From assembly GCF_001427795.1 (NCBI RefSeq), contig NZ_LMHJ01000004.1, forward strand, positions 186,001 to 250,000: a DNA stretch of 64,000 nucleotides. The letters are read 5' to 3'. Below are positions 51,891 to 63,000 of this stretch, piece by piece. The position numbers were made by a program, and so were the translations under genes. The notes under the pieces are model-generated. The model saw only the letters and a program-made list of their open reading frames with translations, was not told where the DNA came from and searched no databases. Positions within the stretch are counted from its first letter, which is position 1; the number at the start of each line of letters is the position of its first letter. The stretch is from Nocardioides sp. Root682 (lineage in GTDB: Bacteria; Actinomycetota; Actinomycetes; Propionibacteriales; Nocardioidaceae).

Positions 51891-52364
51891 ATGAGCGAAC
51901 CTGGCTGGCGCGTCGTACTCCTCCTGGCAGGCGCCTTCAGGGACACCGTCGACGCGCTCCACGGGGAGCTTGCCGAGCAGGGCCATCCTCAGGCTCGGCC
52001 GCTGCACGGCTTCGCGCTCCAGGCGATCGGCCCCGAGGGGTGCACGATCAACGAGCTGGGTCAGCGTCTCGGCGTCTCCAAGCAGGCCGCGGCCAAGACC
52101 GCGGCCGGCCTCGAGGGGGCGGGGTACGTCGCCCGGGGTTCAGTGCCAGGCGACCGAAGGGCGGTCCGGCTGCGTCGCACGTCTCGCGCCGACGAACTCC
52201 TGGCGGCCAGTGCGACCGGCTTCGAGCGCATCATGGACCGCTGGCGGAGTCAGCTCGGCGCCAGTCGCTTCGACGCGATGGTCGAGGCCCTCGCCGAGGT
52301 GGCCGGAGACCGGCCCATGGGCGACCTACCCGGCTGGCTCACCCAAACCCCAACTCGCGGGTGA
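51891..52364 (+). CDS. MarR-family transcriptional regulator
   Basis: This 157-residue regulator has the winged helix CTINELGQRLGVSKQAAAKTAAGLEGAGYVARGSVPGDRRAVRL (~54-98), the MarR signature. The ATG at 51891 is preferred because GGAGG lies five bases upstream. The last residues (QTPTRG) and stop are encoded inside the flanking inverted repeat, which suggests the gene's end was fixed by insertion of that element or came with it. Confidence 0.88.
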   Translation: MSEPGWRVVLLLAGAFRDTVDALHGELAEQGHPQARPLHGFALQAIGPEGCTINELGQRLGVSKQAAAKTAAGLEGAGYVARGSVPGDRRAVRLRRTSRADELLAASATGFERIMDRWRSQLGASRFDAMVEALAEVAGDRPMGDLPGWLTQTPTRG

Positions 52365-52377
52365 CAAACCCCAACTC
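52344..52377. repeat. Right inverted-repeat element
   Basis: This is the inverted match of the left element: 33 of 34 bases agree with 51340-51373, with the same 21-base period. It lies across the MarR stop codon and 12 bases before the ppa stop. Confidence 0.85.
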
Positions 52378-52389
52378 GGCGCGATCAGG

Positions 52390-52881
52390 TCAGTGGGTGT
52401 CGAGTTTGAAACGCTCGAACGACGCGTGGATCTCGGCCTCGGCCTCGACGCGGCCGACCCAGTCGGCGCCTTCGACGGACTTGCCGGGCTCGAGGTCCTT
52501 GTAGACCTCGAAGAAGTGCTGGATCTCGAGGCGGTCGAAGTTCGCCACGTGGTTGATGTCGCGCAGGTGCTCCATGCGCGGGTCGCCCGAGGGGACGCAC
52601 AGGACCTTGTCGTCGCCGCCGGCCTCGTCGGTCATCCGGAACATGCCGATCGCGCGGCACTTGATCAGGATGCCGGGGAACGTCGGCTCCTGCAGCAGCA
52701 CGAGGGCGTCGAGCGGGTCGCCGTCCTGGCCCAGGGTGTCCTCGATGTAGCCGTAGTCGGCGGGGTACATCGTTGAGGTGAAGAGGAAGCGGTCGAGACG
52801 CATGCGTCCCGACTCGTGGTCGACCTCGTACTTGTTGCGGCTCCCCTTCGGGATTTCCACGAGGACGTCGAATTCCAGCAC
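52390..52881 (-). CDS. ppa: Inorganic pyrophosphatase
   Basis: It hydrolyses pyrophosphate to pull biosynthetic reactions forward. It is 163 residues, the family I length. [23 protein letters not shown] opens the active site, [20 protein letters not shown] carries the Asp cluster, and DINH and [13 protein letters not shown] are the conserved tail. GGAGG lies seven bases before the GTG at 52881. It is divergent from the carboxypeptidase gene, the mycobacterial arrangement (recalled as Rv3628). Confidence 0.96.
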   Translation of the reverse strand: MLEFDVLVEIPKGSRNKYEVDHESGRMRLDRFLFTSTMYPADYGYIEDTLGQDGDPLDALVLLQEPTFPGILIKCRAIGMFRMTDEAGGDDKVLCVPSGDPRMEHLRDINHVANFDRLEIQHFFEVYKDLEPGKSVEGADWVGRVEAEAEIHASFERFKLDTH

Positions 52882-53020
52882 TGGCTTTCCTCCACAAATT
52901 TCTGGCCCGGTTGGCGGGTCCGGCGGGGGCGGCCGTTGGCTCGTCAGGCCTGCCCCGCGTCGTTGTCGGCGCCATTGTCCCGCACAATGTCTCCGAACGT
53001 GCAGTCGGGGAGAGGGAAAA

Positions 53021-54499
53021 GTGGCCAGCAGGGACGAGGAGCGGGTCTCCGGGCGCCGGAAGAAGGCGTTCGGCGGGCTCGTCGCGGTCGCGCTCGTCGC
53101 CGCCGGTGGGGTGGCCTGGCAGACCGGCTGGGCCGAGGACCAGTGGCACGACTTCCGCAACGGCCAGTCCGGTGTCCCTGCTGATCCGGCCGCGGTGGCA
53201 CCGCCGCCCGAGGTCGACGTACCGGACGTCGTGCTCCCCAGTGCGGTGGCCGAGCCCGCCAACGGCCTGGGTCAGCTGGACCCCGGGGCGGTCGAGCAGG
53301 CGCTCGCCGGGCTGAACGACCCCGACCTCGGCCGCCATGTGCTGGCGATCGTGGGCGCCCTGGACGGGACCGGCGTCGCGTACGAGAGGTCCGAGGGTGC
53401 CGCCGTCGCGATCCCTGCCTCGACGACCAAGGTCGTCACGTCGGCGGTCGCGCTCTTCCTCCTCGGACCGGACAAGGTCTTCACCACCACGACCGTGCTC
53501 GACCAGACCGGTACGACGCCCCGACTGACCCTCGTCGGGGGCGGCGACCCGTTCCTCTCGCGCTCCCCGGAGACCGCGTCCGGCGCCGGATCGGCGACCT
53601 TCGTGCCGGTGCGGGCGAACATCAGGACGCTCGCCCGTCGTACCGCCCGGGCGCTGAAGGCGGACGGCATCCGCTCGGTCGAGCTCGCCTACGACGACTC
53701 GCTGTTCTCCGGACCGGCGGTCAACCCGCACTGGGAGCCGAGCTACGTGCCCGACGACATCGCGCCGATCGGCGCGCTCTGGGTCGACCAGGGCCGCGAG
53801 GCGGACGGCTCGGGACGCGTGGCCAACCCGCCCGCGACCGCCGCTGAGGAGTTCCGCAAGGCGCTGGTCCGGTACGGCGTCAAGGCCGTCGGCCGCACCA
53901 CGCACGCAGCCGCAGCTGCCGCAGCGACTCCCGTGGGGTCCGTCAGCAGCCCGACCGTCGCGCAGATCGTGCAGCGCCTGATCGAGGTCAGCGACAACGC
54001 CGCCGCCGAGGTGCTGTTGCGCCACATCGGCATCGCCGACCAGGGTGCCGGCTCGTTCGAGGCTGGCCAGGCCGGGGTGAAACGGGTCCTCGCCGCCAAC
54101 GGCGTACCCCTCGGTGCCTCCGTCCTGTACGACGGCAGCGGGCTCTCCCGAGCCAACCGACTCGCGCCCGCCGTACTGCTCGGTGTCCTGCGGCTGGCGG
54201 CCTCGGACGCCCACCCGCAGCTGCGCCCGCTGCTGGCCGCCCTGCCCGTTGCCGGCTTCACCGGCTCGCTCGCCAACCGGATGGACAAGGGCCCGGCCGC
54301 CGCTCGCGGACGGGTGCGTGCCAAGACCGGCACCCTGTCCAACGTGTCGTCCCTCGCGGGCATCGCCCTCGATCGCGACGGCAACCTGATGGGCTTCGTT
54401 CTCATGGCCGACCGGATCAAGGACCCGAAGGAGACCCTGGCCCAGACCGCGCTGGACAACGCCGCGGCCGGGCTGGGCGCCTGCTCCTGCGGCGGTTAG
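53021..54499 (+). CDS. D-alanyl-D-alanine carboxypeptidase/endopeptidase (PBP4 type)
   Basis: This exported low-mass PBP has 492 residues. An N-terminal signal anchor (~14-35) is followed by a serine-type domain with S-T-T-K (~135), SDN and KTGTL motifs. A large insertion between SxxK and SxN is typical of the DacB family. It trims or cleaves peptidoglycan cross-links. The GTG at 53021 follows GGGGAGAGGGA. It matches the gene after ppa in M. tuberculosis (recalled as Rv3627c). Confidence 0.92.
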   Translation: MASRDEERVSGRRKKAFGGLVAVALVAAGGVAWQTGWAEDQWHDFRNGQSGVPADPAAVAPPPEVDVPDVVLPSAVAEPANGLGQLDPGAVEQALAGLNDPDLGRHVLAIVGALDGTGVAYERSEGAAVAIPASTTKVVTSAVALFLLGPDKVFTTTTVLDQTGTTPRLTLVGGGDPFLSRSPETASGAGSATFVPVRANIRTLARRTARALKADGIRSVELAYDDSLFSGPAVNPHWEPSYVPDDIAPIGALWVDQGREADGSGRVANPPATAAEEFRKALVRYGVKAVGRTTHAAAAAAATPVGSVSSPTVAQIVQRLIEVSDNAAAEVLLRHIGIADQGAGSFEAGQAGVKRVLAANGVPLGASVLYDGSGLSRANRLAPAVLLGVLRLAASDAHPQLRPLLAALPVAGFTGSLANRMDKGPAAARGRVRAKTGTLSNVSSLAGIALDRDGNLMGFVLMADRIKDPKETLAQTALDNAAAGLGACSCGG

Positions 54500-54517
54500 C
54501 GCACTTCGCGGGCGGTC

Positions 54518-54523
54518 TACGCT
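54518..54523 (+). promoter_or_regulatory. -10 box of the DUF2342-tilS-hpt operon
   Basis: TACGCT lies six bases before the ATG at 54530. Confidence 0.42.
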
Positions 54524-54529
54524 TCCCGC

Positions 54530-55579
54530 ATGACCGAGCCGACCGCTGAACTGCCCCCGATGATCGACTGGGGCCTTGCGGTGGCGCTCGGGTCCCGGCT
54601 GGCGGGGGAGGGCCCCGTGGTGTCCCGCACCGAGGCCGACGACGCCGTCGCGGAGCTGCGGGCGGGCGCGAACCGCTCGACCGGCCTGGTCCGCGACTTC
54701 ACCGGCCTCGACGCCCCCGACGGGACGGCGCCGATCCTGGTGGTCGATCGCCGCGGCTGGGTTCAGGCCAACGCGGAGGCGTTCGCGGTCGCGACCCGCC
54801 CCATGGTCGAGAAGATGGTGGAGTCGAAGCCGCCGGGGCGGCTGGCGGTCAAGGTCGGTTCGAAGATCACCGGCGCCGAGGTCGGCGGCCTGCTGGGCTT
54901 CCTCGCCGGCAAGGTGCTCGGCCAGTTCGACCCGTTCCACGGGGACCATGGCCGGTTGCTGCTGGTGGCACCGAACATCGTCCACGTCGAGCGCGAGCTC
55001 GAGGTCGACCCGCACGACTTCCGCCTCTGGGTCTGCCTGCACGAGGAGACCCACCGCGTGCAGTTCACGGCGGTGCCGTGGATGCGCGAGCACCTGTTCT
55101 CCGAGATCGCCGCGATCAGCGACGCCGTCGACCCGAGCAGCCTCATCGACGGCGGCCTCGACCGGCTCACCGAGGCGATCAAGGCCGCTCGGAACGGCGG
55201 CAGCATCGTCGAGATGTTCAGCACCCCCGAGCAGCGCGAGATCCTCGACCGGGTCACCGGGATGATGTCGCTGCTCGAGGGCCACGCGGACGTCGTCATG
55301 GACGACGTCGGTCCCAGCGTGATCCCGAGCGTCGACAGGATCCGCGCCAAGTTCACCCAGCGCCGCAAGGGCGTCGGCACCCTCGACCGCGTGCTGCGCC
55401 GGTTGCTCGGCCTCGAGGCGAAGATGGCGCAGTACCGCGACGGTGCGCAGTTCGTCCGGGCCGTGGTCGACAAGGTCGGCATGGAGGAGTTCAACGCCGT
55501 GTGGGCCGGTCCGGAGAACCTCCCGAGCAAGGCCGAGCTGAGCGACCCCGAGGGCTGGGTCCGCCGCGTCCTGTCATGA
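54530..55579 (+). CDS. DUF2342 zinc metalloprotease-like protein
   Basis: This 349-residue protein has the zinc motif LHEETHRVQF (~170-179), a second acidic site LLEGHADVVMDD, and an N terminus (MIDWGLAVALGSRLAGEGP) of the actinobacterial family sometimes labelled F420-biosynthesis associated. The proteolytic role is inferred from the HExxH motif only. It precedes tilS by ten bases, as in mycobacteria (Rv3626c). Confidence 0.87.
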   Translation: MTEPTAELPPMIDWGLAVALGSRLAGEGPVVSRTEADDAVAELRAGANRSTGLVRDFTGLDAPDGTAPILVVDRRGWVQANAEAFAVATRPMVEKMVESKPPGRLAVKVGSKITGAEVGGLLGFLAGKVLGQFDPFHGDHGRLLLVAPNIVHVERELEVDPHDFRLWVCLHEETHRVQFTAVPWMREHLFSEIAAISDAVDPSSLIDGGLDRLTEAIKAARNGGSIVEMFSTPEQREILDRVTGMMSLLEGHADVVMDDVGPSVIPSVDRIRAKFTQRRKGVGTLDRVLRRLLGLEAKMAQYRDGAQFVRAVVDKVGMEEFNAVWAGPENLPSKAELSDPEGWVRRVLS

Positions 55580-55589
55580 ACAGCGACTG

Positions 55590-56585
55590 ATGGGTCTGCA
55601 CCCGGCCGTCGCTGCCGTCCGCCAAGGGGTACGTCGATCGCTGGCCGGCATCGAGCCCGGCTCGCCGGTCCTGGTGGCGTGCTCGGGCGGAGCCGACTCG
55701 CTCGCCCTGCTCAGCGCCACGATCTTCGAGGGCCACAAGGTCGGGCTCCGCGTGATCGGCGCGACCGTCGACCACGGACTGCAGAAGGGGTCGGCGGAGC
55801 ACGCCGAACGGGTGGTCCTCCAGATGGCACGCCTCGGGGCTGACGAGACGGCGTCCGTCCGGGTGCAGGTCGACCCGGCGGGCCTCGGTCCGGAGGCCGC
55901 CGCTCGGCACGCCCGCTACGTCGTGCTCGACCAGTTCCGCGAGCACTTCGACGCCGCGCTGGTGCTGCTCGGCCACACGCGTGACGACCAGGCCGAGACC
56001 GTGCTGCTCGGGCTGACCCGTGGTTCGGGCGGTCGGAGCCTCGCCGGGATGCGCCGCACCTTCGACCGATACGCGCGCCCGCTGCTCGACGTCGCTGCGT
56101 CCGACACGGTGGCCGCGTGCCTGGCCGAGGGCGTCGAGTTCTGGGAGGACCCGCACAACAGCGACCCCGCGTTCACCCGGGTCCGGGTCCGCGAGCGGGT
56201 ACTGCCCCTGCTCGAGGCGGAGCTCGGCCCCGGGGTCGCGTCCACGCTGGCCCGCACCGCCGACCAGGTCCGTGACGACGTGGAGGCGCTCGACGCCATC
56301 GCCCGGTCGGCGTACGAGAACCTGGTCTCGACAGGCTCGACCAACGGAGAAGGCCTTCGGCTGGTCGAGCTCTGCGAGACCCACCGCGCCATCGCCTCCC
56401 GTGTCCTGCGGCTGGCAGCTCTCGACGCCGGAGCGACCGACAGCGAGCTCTTCCACGTCCACGTCACGGCCCTTCTGGCGCTCGCGACCGGCGAGATCCG
56501 CGGCGAGGTCCAGCTCCCCGGCCACGTGACGGCGTTCCGCCGCGACGGCCACCTCCGGTTCCGCCCCACCGCTGTGGCAGGCTGA
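55590..56585 (+). CDS. tilS: tRNA(Ile)-lysidine synthetase
   Basis: It modifies C34 of tRNA-Ile(CAU) to lysidine so it reads AUA. The PP-loop SGGADSLALLS (~32-42) binds ATP; VDHGLQKGSAEHAERV and GHTRDDQAETVLLGLTRGSG are the conserved blocks. At 331 residues it is the short actinobacterial form with a reduced C-terminal domain. It lies between DUF2342 and hpt (five-base gap). Confidence 0.94.
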   Translation: MGLHPAVAAVRQGVRRSLAGIEPGSPVLVACSGGADSLALLSATIFEGHKVGLRVIGATVDHGLQKGSAEHAERVVLQMARLGADETASVRVQVDPAGLGPEAAARHARYVVLDQFREHFDAALVLLGHTRDDQAETVLLGLTRGSGGRSLAGMRRTFDRYARPLLDVAASDTVAACLAEGVEFWEDPHNSDPAFTRVRVRERVLPLLEAELGPGVASTLARTADQVRDDVEALDAIARSAYENLVSTGSTNGEGLRLVELCETHRAIASRVLRLAALDAGATDSELFHVHVTALLALATGEIRGEVQLPGHVTAFRRDGHLRFRPTAVAG

Positions 56586-56590
56586 CGCCC

Positions 56591-57142
56591 ATGGACGCAG
56601 CAGACGTCGGGGACGACCTGGTCGAGGTGCTCTTCACCGAGGCTCAGATCCAGGCCCGGATCGCCGAGATGGCCGCCGAGATCGACCGCGACTACCACGG
56701 CAAGGACCTCGTCCTGGTCGGCGTGCTGCGCGGTGCGGTGATGGTGATGGCCGACCTGTCGCGCGCCCTGACCAAGCATGTCGAGATGGACTGGATGGCC
56801 GTGTCGTCGTACGGCTCGGGCACGAAGTCCTCCGGTGTGGTGCGGATCCTCAAGGACCTCGACGCCGACATCAGCGGGCGGCACGTCCTGATCGTCGACG
56901 AGATCATCGACACCGGCCTGACCCTGTCGTGGCTGACGTCCAACCTGGGCTCGCGTGGCCCGGCGAGCGTCGAGATCGCGACCCTGCTGCGCAAGCCCGA
57001 GGCCCTGCAGATGCCCATCGAGGCCAAGTACGTCGGCTGGGACATCCCCAACGAGTTCGTCATCGGCTACGGCCTGGACTACCGCGAGCGCTACCGCAAC
57101 CTGCGCGACATCGGCACCCTGTCGCCCTCCGTGTACTCGTGA
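56591..57142 (+). CDS. hpt: Hypoxanthine phosphoribosyltransferase
   Basis: This purine-salvage enzyme makes IMP/GMP from hypoxanthine/guanine and PRPP. It has 183 residues. The PRPP loop is VLIVDEIIDTGLTL (~97-110); VGVLRGAVMVMADL and the C-terminal YRNLRDIG are also family features. It is the last gene of the tilS group; ftsH follows after 96 bases, a common bacterial order. Confidence 0.95.
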   Translation: MDAADVGDDLVEVLFTEAQIQARIAEMAAEIDRDYHGKDLVLVGVLRGAVMVMADLSRALTKHVEMDWMAVSSYGSGTKSSGVVRILKDLDADISGRHVLIVDEIIDTGLTLSWLTSNLGSRGPASVEIATLLRKPEALQMPIEAKYVGWDIPNEFVIGYGLDYRERYRNLRDIGTLSPSVYS

Positions 57143-57238
57143 ATGGTGCTCCGGTCACCATGGACCGGACACAATGGCAGCGGTGTCGGCGTGTACCGTC
57201 GACTGATTCTGATGTGACGACGAGGAGCGGTTGAGTCT

Positions 57239-59314
<2,076 letters not shown>

Positions 59315-59327
59315 CGAAGGACCCCCG

Positions 59328-59948
59328 ATGGCCGACCCGATCACCGTCCCTGAGCGGGACCGCGACGACGTGCCCGCGTTCGACCACGACCGCGCCGAGG
59401 CAGCGGTCCGTGAGCTGCTCATCGCCATCGGGGAGGACCCCGAGCGCGAGGGCCTGCGGGAGACGCCCGCCCGGGTGGCCAGGGCGTACGCCGAGATGAC
59501 GGCCGGCCTCCGGTTGACCGCCGAGGACGTCCTCACCACGACGTTCGACATCGGGCACGACGAGATGGTCCTGGTCCGCGACATCGAGCTGTGGTCGATG
59601 TGCGAGCACCACCTGGTGCCGTTCACGGGCGTCGCCCACGTCGGCTACATCCCGGCCGAGACCGGCAAGATCACCGGGCTGTCCAAGCTGGCCCGGCTGG
59701 TCGACGTCTACGCGAAGCGCCCGCAGGTCCAGGAGCGGCTCACGACCCAGGTCGCCGACTCGCTGATGGAGCTGCTCGATGCCCGTGGCGTGATCGTGGT
59801 GATCGAGGCCGAGCACCTCTGCATGACGATGCGTGGCGTCCGCAAGGCCGGCGCCCGCACCATCACCTCCGCCGTCCGCGGCACGATGCTCTCGAACGCG
59901 TCGACGCGTGCCGAGGCGATGGCGCTGATCCACAGCCCGCGCAACTGA
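59328..59948 (+). CDS. folE: GTP cyclohydrolase I
   Basis: It converts GTP to dihydroneopterin triphosphate, the first step of folate synthesis. It has 206 residues. The zinc ligands are in [19 protein letters not shown] and the Cys of [11 protein letters not shown], with [21 protein letters not shown] and STRAEAM tail. AAGGA lies seven bases upstream of the ATG. It follows ftsH by 13 bases, the usual order, but the remaining folate genes are not in the window. Confidence 0.96.
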   Translation: MADPITVPERDRDDVPAFDHDRAEAAVRELLIAIGEDPEREGLRETPARVARAYAEMTAGLRLTAEDVLTTTFDIGHDEMVLVRDIELWSMCEHHLVPFTGVAHVGYIPAETGKITGLSKLARLVDVYAKRPQVQERLTTQVADSLMELLDARGVIVVIEAEHLCMTMRGVRKAGARTITSAVRGTMLSNASTRAEAMALIHSPRN

Positions 59949-59989
59949 CCCGCGGCGTCGACGACGAGGGGATGTGGCCGGGGCGGGCC

Positions 59990-59995
59990 TAGGAT
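59990..59995 (+). promoter_or_regulatory. -10 box before the glycan-region membrane gene
   Basis: TAGGAT lies seven bases before GTG 60003, which opens a short leader ORF (60003-60041). Confidence 0.4.
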
Positions 59996-60002
59996 CGCGC
60001 CG

Positions 60003-60041
60003 GTGACCGACGATCGAGCCACGAGGGAGAGCGCTGCGTGA
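60003..60041 (+). CDS. Possible 12-residue leader ORF
   Basis: GTG 60003 begins 12 codons (MTDDRATRESAA) whose TGA overlaps the GTG start at 60038 (GTGA). With the -10 box it could be a leaderless leader peptide that couples translation, or simply untranslated leader carrying GAGGGAG as ribosome site. Confidence 0.35.
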   Translation: MTDDRATRESAA

Positions 60042-61927
60042 CGCAGACGGAGTTCGAGCAGCCCCCGGTGCAGTTGCCACCTGAGCCCCCCGGCCGCGGG
60101 CAGTTGATGGCCTTGCGTGGCGCGGCCCTGGCGTCGGGCCTCGCAGCGCTCAGCTGGATCGTCGCCGCGGTGATCTGCGCCAACCGCGGTCTCGACCTCA
60201 CGGACGAGAGCTTCTACCTGCTCAGCTACCGCTGGTGGAACGACAACTTCGACTCCTTCTCCGGTGTGCAGTACGTCTATGGGCCGGTGTTCGAGCTGCT
60301 CGGGTTCGACATCGCGCGACTCCGCCTCGTCCGCCTCGCAACCACCGTGGCGGCGCACGTCTGGTTCGGCTGGACGTTCATGTCCTGGTTGCGCTGGCAG
60401 CGCCCCGCGGCTCCCGCCAGCCGATGGTGGGAGATCGCCGGAACAGCGACGATCACGGCCTGCGCGGGGATCACCTACTCCTGGTTGCCGTTGAGTCCCG
60501 GGTACAACGACCTGGCACTCACCTGCGCGTTCGTCCTCGCGGGTGGCGTTCTGTGGATTGCTCGCGACATCCTGGCCGACCGTCCTGCGGCTGCTTGGGT
60601 GCCGCTCGGGATGGGAGCGACCGCGGTGGTGATGGGGCTCGCGAAGTGGTCGTCTGCTGCGTTGGTCCTCGTCGGCGTTGCCACGGTCCTTCTGGTCCTG
60701 CACTTCTCGGCTCGTCAGGGATGGCTTCGCCTGGGCCGGCTGGTGGGTCTCGGAGTTGCGGGAATGCTGGGGACGGCAGCATTCGTCCAGTTCGCACTCG
60801 TTCCCTTCCAGAAGATCGTGCCGCCCATGCTGGAAGTGAATTCCATGGTGGCGGACTCGACGAACTCACCGGCAGCCTTGCTGACGCGCTACCGAATCGG
60901 TGGCGAGATACTTCTCGACGACGTCGTCGCTCAGCACTGGCTGCTGCTGTTGGTTGCTGTGGCCGTGCCGTTCCTGGCACGGTGGCCGCGGATCGCCCTT
61001 GCGCTGGTTCTTCTTGCTCTCGCTTCGAGCATCGCCCAGGTGGTTCGCCATGACGGAACGATCGCGGGGCCTCCCCATCTGATGCCGCTGACGGTGACCA
61101 TCTTCGCGCCCCTGCTGGCCATCCTGCTGGTGGCGATCACCGCTCTGGTGGCCGCGTTGCCGCGGCGGTGGAGGTCCGTTCCGGACCAGGCCTCTGGAGG
61201 CGCGGTCCGTCGAGGTGCACCGCGATCCGTGATCGTGATCATGCTGGTCGTGCTCCCGGTCGCGGTGTCGATGGGAACCGGGAACCTCCTGCAGTACATG
61301 GCCATGCTCGGCCTCGCAGCCTGGGTCGCCGTCGCAATCCTGATAGCCACGGCTGAGCCGGCGCGGCACCTGGCCACCCGCGTGCTGATCTTGGGGGCCG
61401 TTTCCGGAATCGTCGTCGCCACGATGTTCGTCGCCGTCGACGGCCTGTGGAACCGTCCGTATCGCACGTCGGGGTTCGAGGCGAGCACCACTAGGGCGAA
61501 GGAGGTGCCGGCGCTCGACTCTCTGCGGCTCGCCCCTGACGATGCCGAGGAATACGCCGACCTACGTCAGAGGCTGCTTCCGTACGTCGAGGAGGAGGGC
61601 CGCGCGATGATGGCCTTCGACGCGATGTCCGGCCTGGTCTTTCTGCTCGATGGGCGTCCGGTGGGTGAGGCCTGGTACGCGCCGTCAGACACCGCGCGAT
61701 CCACCGCCGGAGTCATCCGCACGTGTGACGACGACCGGTGGTGGGGCCAACGCGAGCCGATCGTCCTGTTCAACCGCCCGGTCACGAAGCTCGAGCGGAA
61801 GACATTGCGCCACTGTGGGATCAGGCTCGCCCACTACGTGCAGTTGACCGAGCACATCGGCGACCAGACCGTCGTCATCTATCTCCCCCCGGGACCATCA
61901 AGCGGTGACCACGATCCGCCGGAGTAG
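60038..61927 (+). CDS. Large polytopic membrane protein of the glycan region
   Basis: This 629-residue protein has ~11 helices between residues 26 and 480, then a ~140-residue soluble C-terminal domain. Early loop DLTDESFYLLSYRW has the Asp-Glu pair typical of the first extracytoplasmic loop of GT-C glycosyltransferases. It is therefore possibly a glycosyltransferase using a lipid-phosphate sugar, such as the product of the next gene. No named family was recognised with certainty. Base use looks slightly less GC-extreme than its neighbours. Confidence 0.72.
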   Translation: MTQTEFEQPPVQLPPEPPGRGQLMALRGAALASGLAALSWIVAAVICANRGLDLTDESFYLLSYRWWNDNFDSFSGVQYVYGPVFELLGFDIARLRLVRLATTVAAHVWFGWTFMSWLRWQRPAAPASRWWEIAGTATITACAGITYSWLPLSPGYNDLALTCAFVLAGGVLWIARDILADRPAAAWVPLGMGATAVVMGLAKWSSAALVLVGVATVLLVLHFSARQGWLRLGRLVGLGVAGMLGTAAFVQFALVPFQKIVPPMLEVNSMVADSTNSPAALLTRYRIGGEILLDDVVAQHWLLLLVAVAVPFLARWPRIALALVLLALASSIAQVVRHDGTIAGPPHLMPLTVTIFAPLLAILLVAITALVAALPRRWRSVPDQASGGAVRRGAPRSVIVIMLVVLPVAVSMGTGNLLQYMAMLGLAAWVAVAILIATAEPARHLATRVLILGAVSGIVVATMFVAVDGLWNRPYRTSGFEASTTRAKEVPALDSLRLAPDDAEEYADLRQRLLPYVEEEGRAMMAFDAMSGLVFLLDGRPVGEAWYAPSDTARSTAGVIRTCDDDRWWGQREPIVLFNRPVTKLERKTLRHCGIRLAHYVQLTEHIGDQTVVIYLPPGPSSGDHDPPE

Positions 61928-61969
61928 CGCGAGTGCCACTGCGTTGAACGAGTGATCTGAGCGGTGGCC

Positions 61970-61975
61970 TATCGT
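61970..61975 (+). promoter_or_regulatory. -10 box of the glycosyltransferase gene
   Basis: TATCGT lies eight bases before the ATG at 61984. Confidence 0.38.
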
Positions 61976-61983
61976 GGCCGCCC

Positions 61984-63000
61984 ATGGAGATGAGCATGAC
62001 GGACACGCCCCAGCAGGAGATGCCCCGCCGCCTGATTTCCATCGTCGTGCCGGCGCTGAACGAGGCTGACAACGTCCCGGGACTTCTCGTGCGCTTCGCC
62101 GCGCTTGCCGCTGCCCACGCCGAATACGACTTCGAGCTGGTCCTCGTGGACGACGGGTCCACGGACGGCACGGCGGACCTGCTCCTCGACGCCGCCGATC
62201 CTGCCCACCGGGTGACAGCCGTACGACTCTCGCGCAGGTTCGGCTCCCACTACGCCATCTCGGCTGGGTTCGACGTCGCCCGGGGCGACGTCGCCGTGGT
62301 GCTGGGTGCCGACCTCCAGGAACCACCGAGCCTGATCGCTGACTTCATCGCTGGCTGGGAGTCAGGTTCCGACGTGGTGTGGGGAGTGCGACGCACGCGC
62401 ACCGGTCGTTCGGTGTCGCAGGAGCTCTTCTCCAAGTCGTTCTCGCTGCTGTTCTCCCGCTACGCCAAGCTCGAGAACTACCCGGCCGAAGGCCCTTCCG
62501 GCGTCCTGGTGACCCGCGCCGTCATGGACGAGCTTGCGAAAATGCCCGAGCGAAACCGCAACGTGCTGGCCCTGATCGCCTGGCTTGGCTTCACTCAGAC
62601 CCGCGTCGACTACGACCAGGTCGCCCGCAAGCACGGCGAGTCCCGCTGGACGCGGCGTCGCATGCTCCAGCTCGCCGTGGATTCGCTCATCCAGTTCTCG
62701 TCGATGCCCTTGCGCCTGTGCACCTTCACGGGCCTCGGTGTCGCGTTCCTGGGACTGCTCTACGCCGTCTTCCTGGTGGTCCGGGTCCTCGTCGGGGTGG
62801 ACACACCTCCCGGCTGGTCGACGGTTCTCGTCGTCGTGCTCCTGCTGGGGGGCTTGCAGCTCACCGTGATCGGTGTGATGGGCGAGTACCTCTGGCGTGC
62901 GGTCGAGGAGACCCGCGCTCGCCCGCTGTTCGTGGTGCGGGACGTCAGGACGGCTGAGCCGACCGGCGGTTCTTCGCAACCGCAGCGCGCAGCGCCGTAG
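61984..63000 (+). CDS. Family 2 glycosyltransferase (ArnC/DPM1-like)
   Basis: This 338-residue enzyme has a GT-A domain (ISIVVPALNEADNVPGLL, VLVDDGSTDGT, VVLGADLQEP) and two C-terminal helices (~245-270 and ~283-305), the layout of polyprenyl-phosphate glycosyltransferases such as ArnC. It probably loads a sugar onto a membrane carrier for GT-C enzymes like the upstream protein. ATG 61984 and ATG 61990 or 61996 are possible starts. Its last 56 bases overlap the convergent aminotransferase gene. Confidence 0.9.
   Translation: MEMSMTDTPQQEMPRRLISIVVPALNEADNVPGLLVRFAALAAAHAEYDFELVLVDDGSTDGTADLLLDAADPAHRVTAVRLSRRFGSHYAISAGFDVARGDVAVVLGADLQEPPSLIADFIAGWESGSDVVWGVRRTRTGRSVSQELFSKSFSLLFSRYAKLENYPAEGPSGVLVTRAVMDELAKMPERNRNVLALIAWLGFTQTRVDYDQVARKHGESRWTRRRMLQLAVDSLIQFSSMPLRLCTFTGLGVAFLGLLYAVFLVVRVLVGVDTPPGWSTVLVVVLLLGGLQLTVIGVMGEYLWRAVEETRARPLFVVRDVRTAEPTGGSSQPQRAAP

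Noticed and set aside
52963-52988. TTGTCG and CACAAT as a promoter for the carboxypeptidase gene
   Set aside because: The spacer is only 14 bases, too short for a normal sigma-A promoter.
52385-55285. A 966-codon open frame on the minus strand across the MarR end, ppa, the carboxypeptidase and DUF2342 genes
   Set aside because: Open frame is a by-product of GC-rich codon use on the other strand; the protein is His/Arg/Gly-rich low-complexity with no domain, while real genes cover the same DNA.
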